64,000 nt of DNA from JAHJQQ01 sp963737555 (GTDB taxonomy: Bacteria > Pseudomonadota > Gammaproteobacteria > Thiohalobacterales > Thiohalobacteraceae). The DNA is taken from the NCBI GenBank assembly GCA_963737555.1, contig CAVTTB010000009.1, positions 62,001 through 126,000 on the forward strand, in the 5' to 3' direction. A model generated the notes under the pieces. The model was given only the letters and a program-made list of their open reading frames with translations, did no database searches and was not told where the DNA came from. Shown in pieces: positions 54,441-62,518 of this stretch; within the stretch, counting starts at the first letter, position 1; each line of letters opens with the position of its first letter. The position numbers and the translations under genes are program-made.

Positions 54441-55119
54441 ATGCACCTCACCGTCATAATTCCCACCTTGAATGAGGCAGCCGGTATCAGCGCAACGCTG
54501 ATGCCGTTGCAAGCATTGCGCGCGCGTGGCCATGAAGTGATTGTCGTCGATGGCGGCAGCGTGGATGCAACCGTCACTCAGGCGCGGCCGCTCTGTGACC
54601 GCGTGCTGAACAGTGCGCCAGGCCGTGCACGGCAGATGAATGCCGGTGCGCAGGCAGCAACGGGCGAGGTACTGTGGTTCGTGCATGCGGACACCGGGGT
54701 GCCGGTGGATAGCGATGTTCTGATCCTACAGGCTGTGCAAGGCGATGCAGTTATGGGGACGTTTCGATGTGCGTCTGTCGGGACGGCAACCGCTGTTGCG
54801 TATCGTCGCGTGGCTGATGAATCTGCGTTCGCGTATCACCGGCATTGCGACCGGCGATCAAGGCATCTTCGTCAAGCGCGCCGTGTTCACGGCCGTGGGT
54901 GGTTTTCCCGAGATCCCGTTGATGGAAGACATCGCCTTGAGCCGTGCGCTCAAACAGCATGCGCATCCGGTCTGTCTGCGCGAGCGGCTCGTTACCTCCA
55001 GTCGCCGTTGGGAACGCGATGGCATTGTGCGCACCATTCTGTTGATGTGGTGGTTGCGCTTTGCCTATTGGCGCGGCGTTTCTCCCGAGCGGCTGGCCGC
55101 GCACTACCAGCACGGTTGA
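54441..55119 (+). CDS. Arsenosugar-type glycosyltransferase 2 (rSAM-associated; one apparent frameshift)
   Basis: Reconstructed length is about 225 residues. It is a GT2-family transferase: 'TVIIPTLNEAAGISATL', 'VIVVDGGSVDATV', 'GRARQMNAGAQAATGEVLWF', 'HAD' metal motif, 'GDQGIFVKRAVFTAVGGFPE' and 'LMEDIALSRAL'. A +1 shift at about 54750-54753 separates 'QAVQGDAV' from 'WGRFDVRLSGRQP'. It matches the group described as transferase 2, rSAM/selenodomain-associated, and follows the ArsS-like gene as in other genomes. Substrate unknown here. Confidence 0.82.
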
Positions 55120-55122
55120 ACG

Positions 55123-55730
55123 ATGCGCTATCCGCACGCGCGTATCCTGGTGTTCTGCAAACCTCCGATCCCCGGCCAAGCGAAGACCCGTTTGATTCCC
55201 GCACTTGGCGCAGAGGGCGCGGCCGATCTGCATGCCGAGCTTGCGCGTGCGACAGTGGCGCGTGCCGTGGCAGCAGCCTTGCACCGGTGGAATTGTGGGC
55301 GAGTGCCATACCGGAACACCCATTTTTCCAGCTGCTGTGTGCCGATCACGCGTGTGCCTTGATGACCCAGCGTGGCGATGATCTCGGCGCGCGCATGGCG
55401 CAGGCGTTGGAGGCGACGCTCGCGGGCGCGGATTTCGCCGTGTTGATCGGCACGGACTGTCCGGCCTTGGATGAGCATTATCTTGCCGAGGCTTGCGCCG
55501 CGTTGGCGAACGGTGTCGATGCGGTGTTGGGTCCGGCCGAGGATGGCGGCTATGTGCTCATCGGTCTGCGCCGCTGCGATCCGACGCTGTTCGCCGGCGT
55601 GGCCTGGGGAACGTCGGCGGTGCTGGCGCAGACGCGCCGTCGCTGCGCCGCATTGGCCTGGTCCGTTCATGAACTGGCGACCTTATGGGATCTCGACCGT
55701 CCCGAGGATCTCGACCGCCTCCGCGGCTGA
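55123..55730 (+). CDS. Arsenosugar-type transferase 1 (DUF2064-like; one apparent frameshift)
   Basis: Reconstructed length is about 202 residues. The N-terminus 'ILVFCKPPIPGQAKTRLIPA' is the CofC/DUF2064 nucleotidyltransferase-like signature. The C-terminal part has 'VLIGTDCPALDEHYLAEA' and 'DAVLGPAEDGGYVLIGLRR'. One base is missing near 55282-55286, joining 'AVAAAL' to 'APVELWASAIPEHPFFQLL'. It matches transferase 1, rSAM/selenodomain-associated. It is the last gene of the accessory block before the flhA intergenic region. Confidence 0.83.
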
Positions 55731-56157
55731 TTATCCGATAAAGCTATAAAACCGCATTTGCCACGGAATTACACCGAAAAACACGGAAAAACACTGACAA
55801 GCTCATAAGCTTTACGCCGGTACCACCATAACCCGCAAGTTGGCGAATAATCGTTCCAGGAATGTAGAGTGTTTCAGTGTCTTCCGTGTGATTCCGTGGC
55901 TGGAATGTTTTTTAGGGCAATCGATCAATCGGCTGTGTCCGACGTAATCGTCTTCTCGGAGCCCTTTCCAGCGCCAAATCTCGGTCACTTCGCCCACTCC
56001 GCGCATCCCGGCCAACGATCGCCGAAATCACTCGGTCGCAAGCCCCTGAAATCCTGAGTCAGCCCCCCGCCAAAAAAACTTTTTCAATCCTGGCAAGAGT
56101 TTTGAATGCATTTACGCAAGTGACGGCGATTTGACGTCGGTCTTGATTGAGGCGGAT
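55731..56157. other. Intergenic region between the accessory block and flhA
   Basis: A 427-bp stretch with no gene. It contains the inverted-repeat element at 55760-55900. The rest has low-GC patches, a C6 run with an adjacent A7 run (56073-56087), and, just before flhA, TGGCAAGAGTTTTGA (56091-56105), which resembles a sigma-54 site but has GA instead of GC at -12. It is the right-hand junction of the inserted block. Confidence 0.6.
55760..55900. repeat. MITE-like inverted repeat (GCCACGGAAT...ATTCCGTGGC)
   Basis: The left arm (55760-55797) reads GCCACGGAATTACACCGAAA and on through ACACGGAAAAACACTGA; the right arm (55872-55900) is its imperfect inverse, TTTCAGTGTCTTCCGTGTG then ATTCCGTGGC. 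A 74-base non-coding centre separates them. The arms carry the ACACGGAA type repeat common in many proteobacteria. It marks the 3' edge of the accessory block. Confidence 0.75.
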
Positions 56158-58276
56158 ATGAAAGATAACGATCTGATGAGCACCCTGCGCCGCATGACTC
56201 AGAACGGCTTGGGTGCGCCCCTGCTGATGATCCTGATGCTGGCCATGATGATGGTGCCCATGCCGCCCATCGCCCTGGACATGCTGTTCACCTTCAACAT
56301 CGCCCTGTCGCTGGTGGTGATGATGGTGGTGATCTATGCCTTGCGGCCGCTTGGATTTCGCCTTGTTTCCGACGGTACTGCTGTTGGCGACCTTGATGCG
56401 GCTGGCGCTCAATGTGGCCTCGACACGCGTGGTGCTGCTGGAAGGCCATAACGGACCGGGCGCGGCGGGCAAGGTCATCGAGTCCTTCGGTGAATTCGTC
56501 ATCGGCGGTAACTATGCCGTCGGTCTGGTGGTGTTCGGCATTTTGGTGATCGTGAATTTCGTCGTCGTGACCAAGGGCGCCGGACGCGTGTCCGAGGTCA
56601 GCGCGCGGTTCACCTTGGATGCCATGCCGGGCAAGCAAATGGCCATCGATGCCGACCTCAATTCCGGGCTCATCACCCAGGACGAGGCGCGTACCCGGCG
56701 TCTCGATGTGACCCGCGAGGCGGATTTTTACGGCTCCATGGACGGTGCCAGCAAGTTCGTCCGCGGCGACGCCATCGCCGGCATTCTGATTTTGTTCATC
56801 AATATTTTCGGCGGCCTGGCCATCGGCATGCTGCAGCACGATCTGACGTTTGCGGTGGCGATGCACAACTACACGCTGCTGACCATCGGTGATGGTCTGG
56901 TGGCGCAGATACCGTCGCTGGTGCTGTCGACCGCGACGGCGATTCTGGTAACCCGCGTGTCCAGTTCGGAGAACATGGGCAGTCAGTTGCTGGGACAGAT
57001 CTTCGGCAAGCCCGCCGCGCTCGGTGTGGCGTCCGCGATCATCGGTATGCTGGGCGTCATCCCCGGCATGCCCAATCTGGCCTTCCTGACGCTGGCCGGT
57101 CTCGGCGGTTATGGCACTTGGTGGCTGAGCCAGCGTCAGCAGCAGCAAGCGGTCGCCGCACAGCAGAAAGTGGAAGAGCCAAGACCTGTCAGCAGTGAAC
57201 CGCGCGATCTGAGTTGGGACGACGTCGGGCCGGTCGATATCGTCGGCTTGGAAGTCGGTTACCGGCTGATCCCGCTGGTCGACCGCAATCGCGGTGGGCC
57301 GTTGATGGAGCGCATCAAGGGCGTACGCAAAAAACTCTCGCAGGAACTCGGTTTCCTGATTCAGCCGGTACATATCCGCGACAATCTAGATCTCGCACCG
57401 AACGCCTATCGCATCGCGCTGCTTGGCGTGCCGGTCGGCGAGGCCGAGGTTTATCCGGATCGCGAAATGGCCATCAACCCCGGTCAGGTCTTCGGTGCGG
57501 TGCCGGGCATCAAGACCCGCGACCCGGCGTTCGGACTGGAGGCGGTCTGGATCGAACCCGACCAGCACGACAACGCCCAGGCCATGGGCTACACCGTGGT
57601 CGATGCGAGTACCGTCGTCGCCACGCATCTCAGCAGTCTGCTGCAGGAACACGCCAACGAACTGCTCGGCCATGAAGAAGTGCAGCAGTTGTTGGAAACC
57701 CTGAAGAAGAGCCAGCCGAAACTGGTCGAGGATCTGGTGCCCAAGGCCCTGCCGCTGGGGGTGGTGGTCAAGGTGCTGCAAAACCTGCTCGGCGAACGCA
57801 TTCCGATTCGCGATATGCGCACCATCGCCGAGGCCTTGGCGGATCATGCCTCGCGCACCCAAGATGCCGGCAATTTGACAGCAGCAGCACGTGTCGCACT
57901 GGGTAGATCCATCGTACAGCATATCAATGGGATGGCGCCTGAACTTCCAGTGATCGCTTTGGAGCCAGCGCTGGAACAGATATTGCTACAGTCGATTCAA
58001 GGCGGTTCCGAAGGGGGCGCCGGCTTCGAGCCAGGGCTCGCGGACCAGATGCACAGGGCACTGGCAGAGCGCACCCAGCAGCAGGAAATGCAGGGTAAAC
58101 CGGCGGTGTTGCTGGTGGCCCCGCCGATCCGGCAGTGGCTGTCGCGGCTGGTACGCCACAGCATCCCAGCGTTGCATGTGCTGGCCTATAACGAAGTGCC
58201 GGATAACAAACAGATCAAAGTGGTCTCGACTGTGGGTCAGCGAGCACCGGGATTGGGCCAGGCAGTCACGGCCTGA
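56158..58276 (+). CDS. flhA: Flagellar export protein FlhA (one apparent frameshift)
   Basis: Reconstructed length is about 705 residues from ATG 56158, with TTGAGGCGG as ribosome site. The N-terminal half has about eight membrane helices and the conserved 'RLALNVASTRVVLLEGH' and 'DAMPGKQMAIDADLNSG' blocks; the C-terminal cytoplasmic nonameric ring has 'LPLGVVVKVLQNLLGERIPI'. A +1 shift in the GG at 56353-56354 breaks the frame early; with one G it reads 'ALRPLDFALFPTVLLLATL'. FlhA binds export chaperones and uses the proton gradient. The operon continues with flhF, fleN and fliA. Confidence 0.93.
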
Positions 58277-58300
58277 GACATTGAATCGAGGATGTAGGCA

Positions 58301-59614
58301 ATGAAGATCAAACGCTACTTCGCTGCGGACATGCGTCAAGCCATACGGATGGTGCGCGAGGAACAAGGCCCGGACGCGGTGATCCTGTCGAACCGCAAGG
58401 TCGACGGCGGTATTGAGATCATCGCCGCGATTGATTACGACGAGGCCTTGGTCAATGAAGCAATGGGCCAAGCCTCCAATACGGCTGCACCCAGCGCGCC
58501 GGCGGCACAGTCCGCACCGCGTCCGGTCGCAGCACCCGTAGCGAATAAACCCACAGCGAATAAAACCGCTGCGCCGGTACGCGCGAAGGTTGCTGAAGCC
58601 TACCAACCGTCCGCCGCTGCCACGCCCGAGCCCGCGCGTGCCGATGCGCGCAAGTCTTCGATCTACTGGGCGCAGGATCCGGCGCTGGTCGAGATGCGGC
58701 GCGAGATTCACGATCTGCGCGGCTTGCTGGAAAACCAGCTCGCGCATCTGGCGTGGGGCGATATGCAGCGCCGTCAGCCGATCAAAACAGAATTACTGCG
58801 GCGTCTGACCGATCTCGGTCTGACGCCGGCGTTGTGCCACACGCTCGCCGAACAGGTGGGTCCGGTTGAAGACGATGAGCAAGCCTGGCGTCGGGCGCTG
58901 GGTCTGCTGGCGCATCACGTCGCCGTGACCGACGACGATATCCTCAATACCGGCGGCATCGTCGCGCTGGTCGGTTCGACCGGCGTCGGCAAGACCACCA
59001 CCGTCGCCAAACTCGCCGCGCGGTTTGCGTTGCGCCACGGTCAACGCAGCGTCGCCTTGATCACCACCGACTGTTATCGCATCGGTGCCCACGAACAACT
59101 CTTCACCTACGGCCGCATCCTCGGCGTGCCGGTGCAGGTTGCCTCCAATCACGAGGAATTGTGTACCGCACTGAGCAGCCTTTCCGACAAGCGTCTGGTG
59201 TTGATCGACACCGCCGGTATGAGTCAGCGTGACCTGCGGCTCACAGAGCAATTTTCCACCCTGCGCGACAGCGGCTTCCCGTTGCAGACCTATCTGGTGA
59301 TGAATGCCACCACCCAAACGAGTGTGTTGCAGGAAACCCTGCGCGCCTTCAGTTCGGTCGCGTTGAACGGTTGCATCATGACCAAGCTCGACGAAGCGGC
59401 CAGCCTCGGTGCCGTGTTGTCGGTGATTGCACAACACACACTGCCGTTGGCCTATGTCGGCGACGGTCAGCGCGTTCCCGAAGACTTACACCCGGCACGG
59501 GCTCACAACCTGATCAACCGTGCCGTTTCACTTATGCAGCAAGCTGGACAGGATTCCGATGACGAGACCCTTGCAGAACGATTTGGTGGGATGGCGGCCA
59601 ATGTACATGTCTAA
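58301..59614 (+). CDS. flhF: Flagellar placement GTPase FlhF
   Basis: A 437-residue SRP-type GTPase. The N-terminus 'MKIKRYFAADMRQAIRMVRE' is typical. A Pro/Ala-rich linker (about 65-115) leads to the NG domain: G1 'ALVGSTGVGKTTTVAKLAAR', 'TTDCYRIGAHEQL', G3 'LVLIDTAGMSQRD', G4 'MTKLDEA'. FlhF directs polar flagellum placement and number, with FleN as its opponent. It suggests a polar flagellum in this organism. Confidence 0.96.
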   Translation: MKIKRYFAADMRQAIRMVREEQGPDAVILSNRKVDGGIEIIAAIDYDEALVNEAMGQASNTAAPSAPAAQSAPRPVAAPVANKPTANKTAAPVRAKVAEAYQPSAAATPEPARADARKSSIYWAQDPALVEMRREIHDLRGLLENQLAHLAWGDMQRRQPIKTELLRRLTDLGLTPALCHTLAEQVGPVEDDEQAWRRALGLLAHHVAVTDDDILNTGGIVALVGSTGVGKTTTVAKLAARFALRHGQRSVALITTDCYRIGAHEQLFTYGRILGVPVQVASNHEELCTALSSLSDKRLVLIDTAGMSQRDLRLTEQFSTLRDSGFPLQTYLVMNATTQTSVLQETLRAFSSVALNGCIMTKLDEAASLGAVLSVIAQHTLPLAYVGDGQRVPEDLHPARAHNLINRAVSLMQQAGQDSDDETLAERFGGMAANVHV

Positions 59615-60488
59615 TGCGCGCGTCGACCAGGCCGCCGGACTTCGCCGTATAACCGAACCTCGCCCGGTCCGCGTGATCGCGGTCAGCAGTGGCAAAGGCG
59701 GTGTTGGTAAGACCAATGTGTCGGTCAACCTTGGCGTGGCCATGGCCGAGGAAGGCCAGCGCGTGATGCTGCTGGACGCCGATCTGGGTCTGGCGAATGT
59801 CGATGTGATGTTGGGCCTACATCCTGAGTTCGACCTCTCACATGTGATCCAAGGAAGCCGCACCCTGGAGGAAGTCATCGTCACCGGCCCGTCCGGCTTG
59901 CAGATCGTGCCGGCTTCCAGTGGCACCAAGGCGATGGCCGAACTCGGCCCCATGGAACACGCCGGCGTGATTCGCGCCTTCAGCGAACTCAGCCATGATC
60001 TGGATGTACTGATCATCGATACCGCGGCCGGCATTGCCGACAGTGTGGTGAGCTTCTCGCGCGCCGCGCAGGAAGTGATCGTGGTGGTGTGCGATGAACC
60101 CGCGTCCATCACCGATGCCTATGCGCTGATCAAACTGCTCAGCCGTGAATACGGCATCCAACGCTTCCGCGTCTTGGCCAACATGGCGCAGAGCGCCCAG
60201 GAAGGCCGCGAACTGTTCGCCAAGATTTCCCGCGTGACCGAGCGTTATCTCGATGTGACGCTGGATTTCATCGGCATGATTCCGTTCGACGATTACTTGC
60301 GCAAGGCCGTCAAGCGGCAGAGGGCAGTGGTCGAGGCCTACCCGCGTTCACGCGCCGCCATGGCCTTCAAAACGCTGGCGCAGAAGGCGGACAAGTGGCC
60401 GATCCCCACCGGCGCGGCCGGGCATCTGGAATTCTTCGTTGAGAGACTGATTCAATCGAGCGCACATATGCTGGAGGTGCAGCCATGA
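59559..60488 (+). CDS. fleN: Flagellar number regulator FleN/FlhG
   Basis: A MinD-family ATPase, 309 residues from ATG 59559 (alternatives 59601 and 59607). A preceding AGGA favours 59559, although it overlaps flhF by 56 bases. Deviant Walker A 'SSGKGGVGKTNVSVNLGVAM', then 'VMLLDADLGLANVDVMLGLH' and 'DVLIIDTAAGIADSVVSFSR'. It antagonises FleQ and limits flagellar number. The stop overlaps the fliA start (ATGA). Confidence 0.94.
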   Translation: MTRPLQNDLVGWRPMYMSNARVDQAAGLRRITEPRPVRVIAVSSGKGGVGKTNVSVNLGVAMAEEGQRVMLLDADLGLANVDVMLGLHPEFDLSHVIQGSRTLEEVIVTGPSGLQIVPASSGTKAMAELGPMEHAGVIRAFSELSHDLDVLIIDTAAGIADSVVSFSRAAQEVIVVVCDEPASITDAYALIKLLSREYGIQRFRVLANMAQSAQEGRELFAKISRVTERYLDVTLDFIGMIPFDDYLRKAVKRQRAVVEAYPRSRAAMAFKTLAQKADKWPIPTGAAGHLEFFVERLIQSSAHMLEVQP

Positions 60489-61219
60489 AGGGTGCCGCTG
60501 TGTACGCCGCCACGCGCGACAAGGGCCAGGATGAGCTGGTGATCCGGCATGCGCCGCTGGTCAAACGTATCGCTTACCACTTGATGAGTCGCCTGCCGCC
60601 GAGCGTGCAGGCCGACGATCTCATCCAGGCCGGCATGATCGGTCTGTTGGAGGCCTCGCGCAATTACGATCCCTCGCAGGGCGCGAGCTTCGAGACCTAT
60701 GCCGGTATTCGCATTCGCGGCTCCATGCTCGACGAAATACGTCGCACCGACTGGACGCCGCGTTCGGTGCACCGCAAGGCGCGGCAGGTCGCCGAAGCCG
60801 TGCGCACGATTGAGAATCAACACGGCCGCGATGCGCGCGACAACGAGGTTGCCGCCTTGATGGGCATCGGCCTCGACGAGTACCACAAGATTTTGCAGGA
60901 CGCGACCGGCTGTCGGGTGTTCAGCTTCGAAGATCCGGCCGCGCTCGGCGGTGGCGAGGACGAGGATGGCGTCGGCATCGAGGCGCCCAATCATCCGCTG
61001 GAAAGTCTTCAGGCCGAGGATTTTCAGCGTTCGCTCAGTGAGGCCATTGCCGGCCTGCCGGAGCGCGAGCGTCTGGTGATGGCTTTGTACTACGACGAAG
61101 AGCTGAATCTACGCGAAATCGGCGAAGTGCTCGGCGTCAGCGAGTCACGTGTCTGTCAGATTCACGGTCAGGCCCTGATCCGCCTGCGGGCGCGGATGGG
61201 CGAATGGATAGCGAGTTGA
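60485..61219 (+). CDS. fliA: Flagellar sigma factor FliA (sigma-28)
   Basis: A 244-residue sigma-70 family factor lacking region 1. Region 2 is 'LVIRHAPLVKRIAYHLMSRL' and 'LIQAGMIGLLEASRNYDPSQ'; region 3 follows; region 4 is 'LPERERLVMALYYDEELNLR' and 'EIGEVLGVSESRVCQIHGQA'. It transcribes late genes, including fliC through the promoter at 15774. FlgM, its anti-sigma factor, is not in this window. Confidence 0.97.
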   Translation: MKGAAVYAATRDKGQDELVIRHAPLVKRIAYHLMSRLPPSVQADDLIQAGMIGLLEASRNYDPSQGASFETYAGIRIRGSMLDEIRRTDWTPRSVHRKARQVAEAVRTIENQHGRDARDNEVAALMGIGLDEYHKILQDATGCRVFSFEDPAALGGGEDEDGVGIEAPNHPLESLQAEDFQRSLSEAIAGLPERERLVMALYYDEELNLREIGEVLGVSESRVCQIHGQALIRLRARMGEWIAS

Positions 61220-61319
61220 AGCTGGGCGAGATCGCGCCGCTAAAGCGCATGGGAATTGTCGGCATCTGCCGGCGTGCAACGGAAGTTGGAGCAGCTAGCG
61301 TGTTCATCGGGAGGTTGAG

Positions 61320-61715
61320 TTGGACAAGAACATGAAGATTCTCATTGTGGATGATTTCTCCACGATGCGACGGATTATCAAAAATCTCCTACGCGACCTG
61401 GGATTCAACAATACCCAGGAGGCGGATGATGGGAATACCGCGTTGCCGATGCTGCAGTCGGGGAACTTCGATTTCCTGGTGACCGACTGGAACATGCCGG
61501 GCATGACCGGTATCGATCTGCTCAAGGCCGTACGTGCCGATGCCAAGCTGGCGAGTCTGCCGGTGTTGCTGGTGACGGCCGAGGCCAAGAAAGATCAGAT
61601 CATCGAGGCCGCGCAGGCCGGTGTGAACGGTTATATCGTCAAGCCGTTCACCGCCATCACGCTCAAGGAGAAGATCGACAAAATCTTCGAGCGCCTACAA
61701 GCCGCCGCGGGCTGA
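61320..61715 (+). CDS. cheY: Chemotaxis response regulator CheY
   Basis: A 131-residue single receiver domain. The acidic pair is in 'ILIVDDFSTMRRIIKNLL', the phosphoacceptor in 'FLVTDWNMPGMTGIDLL', the conserved Thr in 'LLVTAEAKKDQ' and Lys in 'VKPFTAITLKEK'. A TTG start at 61320 fits the GGAGG at 61310-61314; the first ATG is four codons later. Phospho-CheY binds FliM and reverses the motor. The gap from fliA is 100 bases without a convincing promoter. Confidence 0.96.
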   Translation: MDKNMKILIVDDFSTMRRIIKNLLRDLGFNNTQEADDGNTALPMLQSGNFDFLVTDWNMPGMTGIDLLKAVRADAKLASLPVLLVTAEAKKDQIIEAAQAGVNGYIVKPFTAITLKEKIDKIFERLQAAAG

Positions 61716-61724
61716 GGAGATCGC

Positions 61725-62486
61725 ATGAGTTTACCGAATGAAGTCGAGGACGATGATTCCCTCGCCCAGGCGCGGCAGTTGGTCCGTGAGTTGGAAGACG
61801 GCAACAGTGATGCGGCATCGCAGTTGCTGGATGACCTTGCGCGCCAGCGTGACTCGGGGCTGTTTCGCGAAATAGGCAAGCTGACCCGCGAGCTGCACGA
61901 TGCGCTGAATGGATTCCAGTTGGATTCCAAGATTTCCTCATTGGCTGAGAACGACATCCCCGATGCCAAGGAACGTCTCAGCTATGTCATCACCATGACC
62001 GAACAGGCGGCCCACCGTACCTTGACCGCGGTCGAGGAAAGTCTGCCCATCGCCAGCGAATTGCAGAATCGTGCGCGAGATTTGAGTGAAAAGTGGACGC
62101 GCTTCCGACGCAAGGATATGGACGTCAATGAATTCCGCGAACTGGTTCCCGAGATCGATAGTTTTCTGGAGCTGACCTGCGGCCACGCCAGCAAGCTGAA
62201 CGCCAGTCTGTCCGATGTGATGATGGCGCAGGATTTCCAGGATATCACCGGCCAGATCATTCGCCGGGTGATTAATCTGGTGAAAGATGTCGAAGACAAT
62301 CTGGTGGGGTTGATCCGTATCTCGGGTCAGCGTATGGCACCGGCAGAGAAGGCGGCGACGAAATCAGGATCACTTTCCGAAGAACTGTCACGCGGCGTCG
62401 GTCCGCAGGTTCCAGGCTTGGATCACGCGGACGTTGTACACAGTCAGGATGATGTCGACGATCTGCTGTCCAGTTTGGGCTTCTGA
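61725..62486 (+). CDS. cheZ: CheY phosphatase CheZ
   Basis: A 253-residue helical protein with the catalytic stretch 'LSDVMMAQDFQDITGQIIRR', in which the Gln of DxxxQ attacks phospho-CheY. The C-terminus 'DVVHSQDDVDDLLSSLGF' is the CheY-binding peptide. It keeps CheY-P turnover fast. It sits between cheY and cheA as in Pseudomonas. Confidence 0.96.
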   Translation: MSLPNEVEDDDSLAQARQLVRELEDGNSDAASQLLDDLARQRDSGLFREIGKLTRELHDALNGFQLDSKISSLAENDIPDAKERLSYVITMTEQAAHRTLTAVEESLPIASELQNRARDLSEKWTRFRRKDMDVNEFRELVPEIDSFLELTCGHASKLNASLSDVMMAQDFQDITGQIIRRVINLVKDVEDNLVGLIRISGQRMAPAEKAATKSGSLSEELSRGVGPQVPGLDHADVVHSQDDVDDLLSSLGF

Positions 62487-62518
62487 ACGGACTATTGGAG
62501 TTGTGAAGGACGGATGCC

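Noticed and set aside
56091..56105. TGGCAAGAGTTTTGA before flhA as a sigma-54 promoter
   Set aside because: The -24 part and spacing fit, but the nearly invariant -12 GC is GA. Left as a weak resemblance; a base error could rescue it.
61228..61262. Possible sigma-28 promoter before cheY (CTAAAGCGC...)
   Set aside because: TAAAG is present, but at the required distance the -10 reads CGGCATCT, a poor match.
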